From Planctomycetota bacterium (GTDB lineage: Bacteria > Planctomycetota > MHYJ01 > WSZJ01 > JACPWG01), in assembly GCA_016197205.1 (NCBI GenBank), contig JACPWG010000104.1:1-64000 (forward strand): a stretch of 64,000 nt of DNA, read 5' to 3'. Positions 8,064-18,001 of the stretch are shown in pieces. Position 1 is the first letter of the stretch, and each line of letters starts with the position of its first letter. A program made the position numbers and the translations under genes. The notes below the pieces were generated by a model. It made no database searches. It saw nothing but the letters and a program-made list of their open reading frames with translations, and was not told where the DNA came from.

Positions 8064-9446
8064 CTACAGTTTGGCGCGGGTCCGCTGAAGTTCCTCCAGC
8101 ATCCCCCGCTCGATGTCCGCCACTTCACGGAGGATGTAGTCGAACGTCGCCGCATCCACGAGCCCCTCCGCCCTGGCCGGAAAGAGCGCCCCCCGCATGA
8201 AGGAGGCCCCGCGCAGCGCGCGCTTCAGCTCGACGAGTCGATGCCCGTAAGGCGTGTCGTCATCCTCTCCTTCGGGGAGCGCCTGCACGAGTCCCCCGGA
8301 CATTTCGACGACCCCTCGCATCATCGAATCGAGTGGACCCGCGGGGACCCGGGTCGGGTCCTTCGACAGCCGCAGGACCCGGAGCGTCAGCCTCCGCAGC
8401 CGCCGCGCCATGGGGTGCCGCTCCACGGCGTCGAAGGCCGGGTCCGCCGGAACGTCCTCCCCCTCGCCCGCCTCCCCGGCGTCCGGATCGCCGTCCTCCG
8501 CTCCGTGGGTCTTCTCCTCCGCATCCGGGCGCAGGCTCTCCCTCCACGCCTCGCCCTTCGCCTCCCGGGTCGCCTCGGCGATGACCTCCTCAGCGTCCGT
8601 GGCGGACCAGCTTTCCTCCCCGCCCGTTCCCTCGTCCTTCGTCGTCTCCGCTTCGGCCTCCCCCTCCCCCCCCTCCTCGAACGGGCTCACGATGCCCTCG
8701 GAGCGCATGGCTTCCTCAAAGGCTTCCCGAGGATCCTTCCCGTGCAAGGACCCTTCCCCGAAGGCGCGCATCAGCCGTTCCTGCTTTCGCCGGTGTTCCC
8801 GATACCAGGCGTCCCACTCCGCCTCCGTCCCGTACCGCCGCTCGTCGACCGCGGATTCCCCGCTGTCGACGAAGCGGACCGGCGGGTGCTCGAGGGGCCG
8901 TTCGAACGCCCGGCGGACCTGTTCGGCGACTCTGGCGACCCTCCTCGCAGGCATCGCCGCCCCATCCTCCGCCTCCGGGCCCGTCCGCGGTGCGGGTGAC
9001 CGGCTTCGCTGCCGCCGCGAGCAGAGGAGCTCGAGGTCGTGCGACGACCAGTAGCCCCCCTCGTCCGATACCTCCAGGTCCGGGATGAAGTCCCTCCGAA
9101 GCGCGGCGAGGATGTCCACGAGCCCCGTGTGGGCCTCGACGGCGCCGTACTCGGTCCTCACCACGACCCAAGGGGCCTCGGTCAGGGTCCCCTCTTCGAC
9201 CTCCTCCAGCGCGCCGAGCGGAAGCAGCCAGCCCTCCGGCGCGATCAGGAAACTGACGGGGTCAAGCCCCGGCGCGAGATCGAGAAGCGCGCCCCGGACG
9301 ATCCGCTCGGGCTTCTCCTTCGTGGATGTGCGCCAGATGCGGGCGTAGCCGTCCAGCTCCATCGACAGCTCGATCAACCGGTCCTCGAGCGTCTCCAAGG
9401 TTTCCATGTCCCGCAGCCGTCCTCGGTAGCGGAGCGTGATGCCCAT
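8064..9446 (-). CDS. Uncharacterised acidic protein
   Basis: The 460-residue protein was not recognised. Residues 1-130 look folded, with aliphatic/aromatic strands (ISFLIAPEGWLLPLG-like and WVVVRTEYGAVEAH). Residues 180-335 are very rich in Glu, Asp, Gly and Ala and probably disordered. The last 110 residues are helical and basic/acidic (RRLRRLTLRVLRLS, then VADIERGMLEELQ). There is no signal peptide or membrane span, so it should be cytoplasmic. The ATG has GAGG six bases upstream. It lies between the large protease and lpxK on the same strand, 116 bases before lpxK. Codon usage matches its neighbours. Confidence 0.65.
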   Translation of the reverse strand: MGITLRYRGRLRDMETLETLEDRLIELSMELDGYARIWRTSTKEKPERIVRGALLDLAPGLDPVSFLIAPEGWLLPLGALEEVEEGTLTEAPWVVVRTEYGAVEAHTGLVDILAALRRDFIPDLEVSDEGGYWSSHDLELLCSRRQRSRSPAPRTGPEAEDGAAMPARRVARVAEQVRRAFERPLEHPPVRFVDSGESAVDERRYGTEAEWDAWYREHRRKQERLMRAFGEGSLHGKDPREAFEEAMRSEGIVSPFEEGGEGEAEAETTKDEGTGGEESWSATDAEEVIAEATREAKGEAWRESLRPDAEEKTHGAEDGDPDAGEAGEGEDVPADPAFDAVERHPMARRLRRLTLRVLRLSKDPTRVPAGPLDSMMRGVVEMSGGLVQALPEGEDDDTPYGHRLVELKRALRGASFMRGALFPARAEGLVDAATFDYILREVADIERGMLEELQRTRAKL

Positions 9447-9592
9447 GTCCGTCCTCTTCGTCGCACGGGGTGGAAAAGCGTCGGGCCCGGCAGGGCACGC
9501 GAGGTGCCTGTCCGGGCCCGGGTTGTGCGAGGGCGCGCGTCTGTTTCATTCCTCCCGCTTCGCGGGAGAGGGGGACAGGTCGGAGCCGATCG

Positions 9593-12500
9593 TCAGCGCA
9601 GCGTTGCGCAGGCGCCAAGGTTCGAGAGCTCCGACATGTTTCCAGCTTCGTCCAGCACGCGCAGGGCCGCGAAGTAGGTCGTTCCCGGCGCGAGATTCGT
9701 CAAGCGGAAGCGCTCCGCGCTCCCCGCCGCGTGAGGCGCGGGGACGCCGGCTACGGGAGTCGCCGTGTCCCAGCTTGAGGCGGTGATCGGGGTGGCGCTC
9801 ACGCGCAGGTCGTAGGCGGTGGCGGTGCCGGTCCAACCGTCGTCGCCCGTCGCCGTCCAAAACACGTCGAGGCTGGTTTGCGAGTCTGGGCTCGTGCCGT
9901 AGGCCTCGAACTCCGCCAGTGCCGCGTACCCGCCCGCGGTCGAAGAAACCGCGTCCACCTGCACCCGCACGAAGCGGCCCGCGCTCGCGGCCATGGGCAC
10001 TTCGACCCAGACTCCCGGCGTGGCCGGGCCGTACCCGGTCACCTGGGCCATCGACTGCCACACGGAACCGTCCGCGCTGGTCAAGATCCGGAACGAGCGA
10101 GGGAACGAGGCCGATCGCCCGTTGGACGGGAGCATTCGGACCTTGCCGACACCGGTCAGCGCGCCCAGGTCGAGCGTCAGGCTCACGCCGCCGCCCCCCA
10201 TCTTAGCCACCCAGTCCGTCGTGGCGATCCCGTCGATCGCGTTGCGCGGCGGGTTCGTGGAGAGCGACGTGGACGCGAAGGCGGACGACGCCACCACCCG
10301 TGCCCCGGTCCCGCCCACGTTGCCCAGTCGCAGGTCCACCACCGGCGCGGGCGCCCCGCCGTCCCGGTTCGGCCCGGTCGTTGCCGAAGCGATGTTCGAA
10401 AGCCCGGAAGGATTGCCCATCTCGTCGAGTACCAACAAACCGAAGAAGTAGGTCGTCGATGCGGCCAGGCCGCTCGCGAGGAAGACCTCCGCGGTGCCCG
10501 CGACGCCTGGCGCCGGTTCGCCGATCACCTGCGTCGCGGTCGACCAGCTCGCCGCGGTGATCGGCGAGGTCGAATACCGCAGGTCATAGCCGGCCGCCCG
10601 GCCGCTCGTCCCGTCGTCTCCGGTCGCCGTCCATTTGATCTGGAGCCGGTCGGGCAGCGCGCCCGCCGCGTCCACCACGTTCGACGCCGTGAGGTCGTCG
10701 ACGTCGCCGGGCGCCATGAGGTCCGCCGGGGCCGACGTGGTCCCGCTCGACTGGTTGGAGAGCCCGGACACGTTGCCGTCGTCGTCGCATACCTTCAACC
10801 GGACGAAGTAGGTTGTGGCGACTGCGAGCCCTCGGAGATTGAAGCTCTCCGTCGAACCCGCGGCCTGCGGGAAGGGGAGTCCTGTGGCGCGGGTCGCGGC
10901 CTGAAAATCGGCCTCGGTGTTGATCGGGGACGTCGCAAAGCGCAAATCGTAGGCGAAGGCGCGGCCGACCAGGCCGTCGTCTCCCACGGCCGTCCAGGTC
11001 AAACTGAGGGCGGTCGTCGAGGCGGCGGGGGATTCCGTCGCGCCGGCCTCCGCCAGGCTCATCGCATAGCCGCCGCCCGCGCTCGGCGCGAGCTCTCGCA
11101 CGCGCAGGCGCAAGTAGCGCGCGACCAGCGGCGGGAACGAGGCCTCCATCCATCCGCCGTCCGCCGGCCTGAACCCGGCCACCGTGGTCACTACGGCCCA
11201 GCTCTGAAGGTCCTGGCTCGCATCGAGCTCGAAGTCCACCGGGAACGAGGTGGGATCGGCCTTGTCGGGGTGGAGACGGAACCCGCCGACCGTTTGCGGC
11301 AGACCGAGATCGACCACCAGATGTTCGTCGACGTCGGGAGTCGCGGAAGAAACCCTCCACGAGGTTCCCGCGTCGCCATCCAGGGCCGCCGCGCCGTCCG
11401 CGTCCGGGCTCGACGCGCCCGAGGCGGAAACCAACGTCGTGGCCGGGGCCAGGTCCACGCCCGCCACTCCATCCGGCGCCGGGCCGACCCCGAGATTCGT
11501 GACCGCCGAAGGCGGGGTCGAGTCCCCGGTCCCCGGCGTCACGCAGGAGGCGATGTTCGAAACCGCCGAGAGATTGCCGGCCTCATCGACCGTGCGAAGC
11601 GCGAAGAAGTACGACCGACCCGGCCGCAGCCCGGTCTGGAGGAAGCCCTCGGCGCCCCCGGCGCTCGCGGGTACCGGTTCACCGGCGGCCTGGATGGCGG
11701 AGGACCAGTTCGCTTCCGTGATCAGGTTGAAGGAATACCGGAGATCGTAGGCGGTTGCCCGTCCCACGTTGCCGTCGTCGCCCGGCGCCGTCCAGGCGAC
11801 CTGAAGCGCATCCTCGCGAGACGCGGCCACGGACCAGACTTCGAACTCGGCGAGGGACGTGCAATAGGCGTTCGGGCCGGTGACCTTGATCGTGCTTGGG
11901 ACGTACAGCTTGACGAAGCGTGCGTTCGCGGGCAGGAACTCGATCGCGCCCCAGGTCCCGGCCGCGGGGGCCATCGTCGACTGCGAAGCGACGGTGGTCC
12001 AATTCGCGCCGTCAGCGCTGGTCCGGAGGGTGATGCTGCGTGGGAAGCTGGTCGGATAGGTCGGATTGGCCTGGAACCGCACCTTGTTGATGGTCTGGAT
12101 GCCGCCGAGGTCGAAGGTCACTTGCACTGTCGTGGAGCCGGACGTGAAGCGCGACATCCAGGAGGTCGCCGGGATTCCATCCACCAGCAGGTTCGACCCG
12201 TAGCCGGCCTGGTCGCCCGAGGTGGAGGAGATCGCGAGAGGAAGGCTCCGCGCCGCGGACACGACTTGGGTGGCCCTCAGATCGAGCACGGTCCCCGGGC
12301 AGGTCACGTCGTTGTTCGAGAAGGTGACCGGCACCACGAGCGGCGAATTCGACGCTCCCGCTGCCGTGAAGGTGAGTTGGGCGCTCTGGTTTCCGGCGGG
12401 CAGGCTCGCGGTGTTGGCGGTGACTGCCGTCGTTCCGCCGGCGGTCCCCGAGGCCGGCGACGCGCTGAGCCAGGCCGCGTTCGAGGTCACGCTCCAGGAG

Positions 12501-15500
12501 AGGCTCCCGCCCCCGAGGTTCCCCACGAGCAGAGTCACCGGCGCGGGGGAGGCACCGCCCGCTCCGGGGGAAAATGCGAGGGAGGCGGGAGTGACGCTGA
12601 GGACGGGCACGGTGCCCGTCCCCGTCACCTCGAGCGAGACCGGGATGTTGAGCGGCGAGTTGGCCGCGCCCGAAGCGGTCACGCAGACGGTCGCCTGGTA
12701 GACGCCGGCAGCCAGCCCTGCCGTGTTTCCGCTCAAGACCGAGGTGCCGGAATTCACGCCGGAGGTCGGGGAGGCCGTGAGCCACGGGGCGTTATCCGTC
12801 ACGCTCCAGGACAGCGTGCCGCTGCCGGTGTTCGTGATCGAGAGGGACACGGTCGCGGGGTTCGTCCCCTGCGTTGCGCGGACCTGGACGGAGAGGGGGG
12901 ACGCGGAGAGCACCGGTCCGGCCGTCGAGGGACCGGCGATCTCGAGCTGCCAGCGCTCGAGCGTGCCGACATCCTGACCGACGAAGTCCGCGACTTCGAG
13001 CCTCCAGGTGCCGAACATGTCCTGGCCCACGAAGGCGCCCAGACTCTGGGCGGGGGCCGTGAGGGTGTCGTACCACGTGTCGATGTCGTCCGCGCTCCCG
13101 CCCGTCTGATCGTGGAGGCGCACGGCCGTGCCGGCCGGCGAGCGGACGGTCACCCGAAGGTCGGCCTTGTACGTGTGGCGGATGCGGACGTAGACGTTCA
13201 CGTCGGAAATCGTTCGGTGCTCGGGGACCACGAGCGTGCTCACGACGCCGGTCGGAAATTCGTCGGGAATGGCGAGCGGCGGCACCTCGTCCTTGGTGTA
13301 GACCGTCGTGGGGAGCGAGACGGCCGTGAAGTCCTGCGCTCCGACGTTCTGGCCGGCGAGCGTCACTTGCCGTGTCGCGGGGGTGTAGGAGAGGCTCGTC
13401 CCCTGGGGCGTGATCGTGTAGGCGCCCGGGCCGAGGGCCCCGAAGCTGTAGAACCCCGCGGCGGAGGTGGTGGCGGATCTCGAGGCGGCGCCGGTGAGTT
13501 TCACGGTGACGCCCGAGGCGGGCTCCGGGTTGCCGCCGACGAGGAGGGAAACCGTTCCGGAGATGGAGGCGAGCGGGACGAGCGCGAAATTCACGCTCGA
13601 GGCGGACGGCGGCACGGACACGGACCGGGCAGGGCTGGTCGCGTAGCCGGTGGCGCCGGCCGTGAGGGAGTAGGTCCCGTCCGTGGCGGGGGCGACGCGG
13701 TAATTGCCCGAGGCGTCCGCGAGGACGGACCCGTTCCGGGGGCCCGAGAAGTTGACCTGGGCGCCGGCAAGCACCGCGCCCGTGAGGGCATCGGTCACAC
13801 GCCCGGCGATGGAGCTGGACGTGAAGACGACGACCGTGAAATTGCTCGCCTCGTCGGCCTGGTTGGAGGCGCGCGTGGTGAGCGTGAAGGGGAGGGCGGT
13901 CCCGGAGGGGATGGAGGCGCCGAGCGAGACGAGGAAGCCGGAGGCCCCCGTCGCGACCGCGCCGGACGCTACGTCGCCGAAGGCGTCCCCGGAGGCGAGC
14001 ACGGTCGCCCGGTTGTCGGTCGAGGCCAGCGTACCGCTCCCGGCCGTCGCCGCGACCGTCCCACGATTCTGCACCGTCACGCGGACGCGCACGGTTTCAC
14101 CCGGGCTGGGCACGCCGTCGCCGTTGCCGATCGTGCCCGCGGCGCCGTCGTCCACGATCACCTGCGACTGGAAGGTGAGATGGGTCCCGGGCAGCCGGAC
14201 GGCCTTCACGGCCTTGAACGCGTTGAGGCGTCCTCCCGTGGATACCTTGCCCGCCAACGCGGGGACCGGATCGACCGACGAAAGGATAGCGTTTTTCATT
14301 TCGGCGAGGGTGATGGCGGGGTTCGCGGCCACGAGGAGGGCCGCCACGCCGGCGACGTGCGGGGTGGCCATCGAGGTGCCGCTGAACGAGGCGAAGCCGC
14401 CGCCGGGAATCGTCGAAAGCGTGCCGACGCCGGGCGCGCTGAGGTGGACCGTCCGCGCGCCGAAGTTCGAGAAGCTCGCGAGCTGATCGCGGGAATCGGT
14501 CGCCGCTACCGCGATGACGTTCGAGGAGGTGAGCGACGCCGGGAAGCTGGGCAGCGCGTCATTGTCGTTCGATTCGTTGCCGGCCGCGGCGACGAAGAGG
14601 ATGCCCGCGGCGGCGGCGGCATCGACCGAGTCTTTCAGGGACTGGGAGAAGCCGCCGCCCCCCCAACTGTTGGACATCACGCGGGCGCCCTTGGTCCGCG
14701 CGTAGTTGATGCACTTGACGGCGTTGGAGGTCGAGCCGCTGCCGCTGCCGGTGAGGAACTTCATGGCCATGATCTTCGCCTGCCAGGCGACGCCGGCCAC
14801 GCCGAGGCCGTTGTTACCGACCGCGGCGATGGTGCCGGAGGTGTGGGAACCGTGCTCGTTGTCGTCCTTGGGGTCGGCGTCGTTGTTCGCGAAGTCGAAG
14901 CCGAAGACGTCGTCCACGAAACCGTTCCCGTCGTCGTCCACGCCGGGGGTTCCGTTCGCCTCGGCGGGGTTGCGCCACATGTTCGCGGCGAGGTCCGGGT
15001 GGGTGTAGTCGACGCCCGTGTCGATGTCCGCGACGATCACATCGCCGCCGGTGGTGAGGTCCCACGCCTCGGGCGCGTCGATGTCGGCGTCGGACGTTCC
15101 GCCGGTCTGTCCGACGTTGTGCAGGCCGTACAACTCGCCGAAGCGAGGATCGTTCGGCGTGCGGGAGGCGTACTGCAGATAGTTGGGCTCGGCGCAGGCG
15201 ATGGTCGGCTCGTCCACGAGGGACTCGAGTGCCTGGCGCACCGGCACGTTAGGCGGGATGGAAACCAGGATCCAGCCGCCGGCCATCGGGTCCTGCTCTT
15301 CGCCGAGCTGTCCGAGCGAACCGCCCTTGAGGGACGACGCGACAACCTTGCCGCGGTCGGAGGGGGAGGCTTCCGGACGGAATTTCAAAAGGACCTGCGC
15401 GGGGACGTAGGCATAGCGATCCATCAGGAAGAGGCGATCTTGCCAGGACATGTTCTCGATGATCTGGGCGGGAGAGAGCGACGGATCGCTCGCCGGCAGG

Positions 15501-15823
15501 TTCCACGGGAGGACTTGCGCGGGGACGGGATGCCAAGCGTTGCGCACTTCGGGGGCAGCGGGGGGAGTCGCGAGTTCGGGGGCATCGGTTCCCTCGGAGC
15601 CTGGCTGCCCGGCGCGAGTCGTTCCCGGGGGAGCGGCGGGCCGAGCGCCCGCGAGTCGAACTTTCTGCGCGGGCTTGCGGTGTTCGGGGAGGAAGCCTTC
15701 CGCTGGGACGTTGGCCAGGAATCTCTGCCAATTCCAGCCCCAGAGGAGGATCAGGCCGCCCAGGCCGATCACCCAGATGAAAATCGGATCGAAGCGATTG
15801 CGATAGATCGTTTTCTTCGTCAC
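9593..15823 (-). CDS. Giant surface subtilisin-like protease (S8) with adhesive C-terminal modules
   Basis: The 2076-residue product has an uncleaved-type membrane anchor (about 13-30), a Pro-rich linker, and an I9-like propeptide around 135-220. The S8 catalytic domain spans about 225-545: Asp268 in DIDTG, His324 in EHGSH, oxyanion Asn in AAAGN near 415, and Ser484 in GTSMATPHVAG. Next come a CARDB-like part (550-665), two carboxypeptidase-regulatory-like repeats (670-830), a proprotein-convertase P domain (840-963) and two BACON-like repeats (970-1160). Three discoidin (F5/8 type C) domains are interspersed with four near-identical FN3-like modules, each with a W-T-A-x-GDDG signature. It probably acts at the cell surface, on extracellular protein or glycan. 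A near-full-length frame on the opposite strand is a composition artefact. Confidence 0.9.
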   Translation of the reverse strand: MTKKTIYRNRFDPIFIWVIGLGGLILLWGWNWQRFLANVPAEGFLPEHRKPAQKVRLAGARPAAPPGTTRAGQPGSEGTDAPELATPPAAPEVRNAWHPVPAQVLPWNLPASDPSLSPAQIIENMSWQDRLFLMDRYAYVPAQVLLKFRPEASPSDRGKVVASSLKGGSLGQLGEEQDPMAGGWILVSIPPNVPVRQALESLVDEPTIACAEPNYLQYASRTPNDPRFGELYGLHNVGQTGGTSDADIDAPEAWDLTTGGDVIVADIDTGVDYTHPDLAANMWRNPAEANGTPGVDDDGNGFVDDVFGFDFANNDADPKDDNEHGSHTSGTIAAVGNNGLGVAGVAWQAKIMAMKFLTGSGSGSTSNAVKCINYARTKGARVMSNSWGGGGFSQSLKDSVDAAAAAGILFVAAAGNESNDNDALPSFPASLTSSNVIAVAATDSRDQLASFSNFGARTVHLSAPGVGTLSTIPGGGFASFSGTSMATPHVAGVAALLVAANPAITLAEMKNAILSSVDPVPALAGKVSTGGRLNAFKAVKAVRLPGTHLTFQSQVIVDDGAAGTIGNGDGVPSPGETVRVRVTVQNRGTVAATAGSGTLASTDNRATVLASGDAFGDVASGAVATGASGFLVSLGASIPSGTALPFTLTTRASNQADEASNFTVVVFTSSSIAGRVTDALTGAVLAGAQVNFSGPRNGSVLADASGNYRVAPATDGTYSLTAGATGYATSPARSVSVPPSASSVNFALVPLASISGTVSLLVGGNPEPASGVTVKLTGAASRSATTSAAGFYSFGALGPGAYTITPQGTSLSYTPATRQVTLAGQNVGAQDFTAVSLPTTVYTKDEVPPLAIPDEFPTGVVSTLVVPEHRTISDVNVYVRIRHTYKADLRVTVRSPAGTAVRLHDQTGGSADDIDTWYDTLTAPAQSLGAFVGQDMFGTWRLEVADFVGQDVGTLERWQLEIAGPSTAGPVLSASPLSVQVRATQGTNPATVSLSITNTGSGTLSWSVTDNAPWLTASPTSGVNSGTSVLSGNTAGLAAGVYQATVCVTASGAANSPLNIPVSLEVTGTGTVPVLSVTPASLAFSPGAGGASPAPVTLLVGNLGGGSLSWSVTSNAAWLSASPASGTAGGTTAVTANTASLPAGNQSAQLTFTAAGASNSPLVVPVTFSNNDVTCPGTVLDLRATQVVSAARSLPLAISSTSGDQAGYGSNLLVDGIPATSWMSRFTSGSTTVQVTFDLGGIQTINKVRFQANPTYPTSFPRSITLRTSADGANWTTVASQSTMAPAAGTWGAIEFLPANARFVKLYVPSTIKVTGPNAYCTSLAEFEVWSVAASREDALQVAWTAPGDDGNVGRATAYDLRYSFNLITEANWSSAIQAAGEPVPASAGGAEGFLQTGLRPGRSYFFALRTVDEAGNLSAVSNIASCVTPGTGDSTPPSAVTNLGVGPAPDGVAGVDLAPATTLVSASGASSPDADGAAALDGDAGTSWRVSSATPDVDEHLVVDLGLPQTVGGFRLHPDKADPTSFPVDFELDASQDLQSWAVVTTVAGFRPADGGWMEASFPPLVARYLRLRVRELAPSAGGGYAMSLAEAGATESPAASTTALSLTWTAVGDDGLVGRAFAYDLRFATSPINTEADFQAATRATGLPFPQAAGSTESFNLRGLAVATTYFVRLKVCDDDGNVSGLSNQSSGTTSAPADLMAPGDVDDLTASNVVDAAGALPDRLQIKWTATGDDGTSGRAAGYDLRYSTSPITAASWSTATQVIGEPAPGVAGTAEVFLASGLAASTTYFFGLLVLDEMGNPSGLSNIASATTGPNRDGGAPAPVVDLRLGNVGGTGARVVASSAFASTSLSTNPPRNAIDGIATTDWVAKMGGGGVSLTLDLGALTGVGKVRMLPSNGRSASFPRSFRILTSADGSVWQSMAQVTGYGPATPGVWVEVPMAASAGRFVRVQVDAVSSTAGGYAALAEFEAYGTSPDSQTSLDVFWTATGDDGWTGTATAYDLRVSATPITASSWDTATPVAGVPAPHAAGSAERFRLTNLAPGTTYFAALRVLDEAGNMSELSNLGACATLR

Positions 15824-16593
15824 TCGTTGTCCCTCAACGCTGCAAGCTCATTTTTCGGTCGAGGAAAAGTCCGGCAAGTATGTCACAACCCTGGGGAACA
15901 AGCAAGCGGAAAGCCGCGCTGCCGGGTCTTCGGCCCTCGCATGCCGGCAGGCAGACGTCGAGCCGCGGGTGATCGGATACCGAACACCCATCCGGGAACC
16001 CGGATTCCAGCGAGGGCGATTGTACGGATGGCTGATTTCCGCTATCTCCTTTTCGTTTCGGACGTTGTGATATACCACCAGCGATCCATCCCCCCTGCGG
16101 ATAGATGGAGCAAATCGGGGACCTCCTTTTTCTCATGAGAGTCCTGGGAGAGATCATGAATATTCTGGACAAATTGCCGCAGCTCTAACCTTCGGTGACG
16201 ACTTTTGGCCCGACTTGTATGTGGACTTTACATTTCGGGCGGGAGTTTCACCCGGTTTTGGGCCCGTCGTTCCCGGGCTGTCCATCGTCCTCCAGGGCGT
16301 GCGGCAGAGCTTACTCGTTTCGTACTCCAGAAATCGGGGGCTGCGGTCGTTTCCCACGCGATACGATGAATTCGTCGCACGCGGTCCGTCCCCTCCTCTG
16401 GCGATCTCGATCGCAATTCACGGGCCTCGCATGCGCGTGGCGCGAGCGGGAAAAAAAGGAAAATGGGGAGGGTGATTGTTGCCCTATCGCTCCCCGTGAG
16501 CGCATGCGGGGGGAGGCCGAGGGACGGGGGAGTTCGCGCGCGGGCCTGCTGTCCGAGAGGCGCTCCCCCGGCGCGGGGCGCAGGAGACCCCAG

Positions 16594-16743
16594 AGCAGCC
16601 GATGGCCGCAACCAAAGCTCGACGAACCACAGATTTCACAGATTACCCAGCGCAGCCGATGGCCGCAACCAAACTACGACGGAACCACAGATTCCACAGA
16701 TTGCGACGATTCTAATCTGTGAAATTCGTTCAATCTGTGGTTT
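16594..16743. repeat. ACCACAGATTTCACAGATT-type dispersed repeat cluster
   Basis: Two direct copies of GCAGCCGATGGCCGCAACC (16595-16613 and 16652-16670) each precede a GAACCACAGATT block. The second block (16683-16702) is the left arm of an inverted repeat with the right arm AATCTGTGAAATTCGTTCA-ATCTGTGGTT ending at 16743. The same 20-base word occurs again at 20726-20745, and the inverted arms recur at 20709-20906. A further shared word, AAACAAGCTTTTG, is at 16780-16792 and 20833-20845. Confidence 0.75.
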
Positions 16744-16839
16744 CGTCGCCCCGGGGATTGCCGAGAAAGCTTGCCAAGAAAACAAGCTTTTGGGCTATTG
16801 TGTCACAGCACGCCGACGTCCATTGCCCGGAGAATCCTC

Positions 16840-16869
16840 TTGACACCCCTTCCGGCCCGCAAGTATCAT
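16840..16869 (+). promoter_or_regulatory. Sigma70-type promoter of the dehydrogenase-selD genes
   Basis: A consensus -35 TTGACA (16840-16845) and a -10 TATCAT (16864-16869) are separated by 18 bases. The predicted start of transcription is near 16876, leaving a leader of about 44 bases before the ATG at 16920. It should serve the dehydrogenase and, 11 bases further on, selD. Confidence 0.7.
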
Positions 16870-16919
16870 CCCCGCCCGTTTCTCGGGCACCCGCTTCCCC
16901 CTCTCACTGAGGACCCAGG

Positions 16920-17990
16920 ATGTACACCATCGGCGTCATCGGCGGCGACGGGATCGGGCCGGAGGTTACCCGCGAGGCGCTCCGCGCGCTCGAGGCCGCG
17001 GCCCGCATCTTCGGCTTCGAAACCCGGCTGGTCGACTACCCGTTCGGCGCGGACCACTACCTGAAGACCAAAGAACTGATGTCCCCCACCGCGCTCTCCG
17101 AGATGCGCTCGATGGACGCGCTCTTCCTCGGCGCGATCGGGGACCCGCGACTCCCGATCGGCGTGCTGGAACGAGGCATCGTCGGCGAATGCCGGTTCGG
17201 CCTCGACCTCTTCGTCAACCTCCGCCCGATCAAACTGTTCTCCGAGCACCTCTGCCCGCTCAAGGACACGAAGCCCGAAGACCTCGACATCCTCGTGGTC
17301 CGCGAGAACACCGAGGACGTCTACACCGGCATCGGCGGTTTCCTGAAGAAGGGGACGCCCGACGAGGTCGCACTCCAGGAGATGATCTATACGCGCAAGG
17401 GGGTCGAGCGCGTGATCCGGTATGCGTTCGAGGCCTGCCGCAAGCGTGCGAAAAACAAAAAGCTCACGCTCTGCGACAAGGCCAACGCGGTCGCCGCCCA
17501 CGACCTCTGGCGCCGGACCTTCGAGGAGGTCGGCGCGTCGTATCCCGACATCCAGCGTGACTACGCCTACGTCGACGCGATGTGCATGTGGATGGTGAAG
17601 AACCCCGAGACCTTCGACACGGTCGTCACAACCAACATGTTCGGCGACATCATCACCGATCTCGGGGCCATGCTTCAGGGCGGGCTCGGCATCGCCGCGG
17701 GCGGCAACATCCACCCGGGCCGCGTGTCGATGTTCGAGCCGATCCACGGCTCGGCGCCCAAGTACAAGGGGAAGAACGTCGCCAATCCCCTTGCCGCGAT
17801 CAACGCGATGGCGATGCTGCTCGACCACCTCGGCCTCGCCGCGGCCGCCGCCGCCGTGGAGGGGGCCGTCCGGACGCTCCTCGTTTCGAAGCGGATCCCC
17901 TCCCTCGGCGCCGACAGCGGCCTCAAGACCGACCAGATCGGCGGCATGGTCCTCGACGAACTCGCGCGCGCGACCGCCCGCGGAAAGTGA
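16920..17990 (+). CDS. Isopropylmalate/isocitrate dehydrogenase-family enzyme
   Basis: The 356-residue product is a decarboxylating beta-hydroxyacid dehydrogenase. Motifs are GVIGGDGIGPEV at the N terminus, NLRPIKLF, VRENTEDVYTG, the catalytic Lys in LCDKANA, a Tyr in DYAYVDAM, and TTNMFGDIITD with the metal-binding Asp. The adenosine-loop motif EPIHGSAPKYKGKNVANP follows. The Glu-Asn-Thr-Glu-Asp-Val-Tyr segment is closer to isocitrate, homoisocitrate or tartrate dehydrogenase types than to classical LeuB (which has ELTGGIYFG), so the substrate is uncertain; 3-isopropylmalate dehydrogenase is one candidate. The start has GAGG eight bases upstream and a near-consensus promoter. No other leucine genes are nearby; selD follows by 11 bases. 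Confidence 0.85.
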   Translation: MYTIGVIGGDGIGPEVTREALRALEAAARIFGFETRLVDYPFGADHYLKTKELMSPTALSEMRSMDALFLGAIGDPRLPIGVLERGIVGECRFGLDLFVNLRPIKLFSEHLCPLKDTKPEDLDILVVRENTEDVYTGIGGFLKKGTPDEVALQEMIYTRKGVERVIRYAFEACRKRAKNKKLTLCDKANAVAAHDLWRRTFEEVGASYPDIQRDYAYVDAMCMWMVKNPETFDTVVTTNMFGDIITDLGAMLQGGLGIAAGGNIHPGRVSMFEPIHGSAPKYKGKNVANPLAAINAMAMLLDHLGLAAAAAAVEGAVRTLLVSKRIPSLGADSGLKTDQIGGMVLDELARATARGK

Positions 17991-18001
17991 AGACGCCGCT
18001 C

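Larger units (their letters stand above)
15824..16919. other. 1.1-kb intergenic region with repeats and a promoter
   Basis: No credible gene: frames here are short and have mixed composition. It separates the minus-strand protease from the plus-strand dehydrogenase. The first 350 bases hold the protease 5' region; I could not pick out a confident promoter for it. Repeats occupy about 16594-16806, and a good sigma70-like promoter for the dehydrogenase is at 16840-16869. Confidence 0.6.

Noticed and set aside
9552..9568. CTCCCGC/GCGGGAG hairpin 25 bases past the protease stop as a terminator
   Set aside because: On the minus strand it is followed by GAATGAAACAG, with no U-tract.
9878..16138. 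A 2086-codon open frame on the plus strand opposite the protease
   Set aside because: It is Arg/Gly/Glu-rich with no recognisable domain. The minus-strand frame has a full S8 triad and ordered modules. The open frame is a codon-bias effect of high GC.
17988..17990. UGA ending the dehydrogenase gene, and the UGA stops of sufC, sufU and lptG, as Sec codons
   Set aside because: The protein lengths are normal for their families and no SECIS-like hairpin follows within range.
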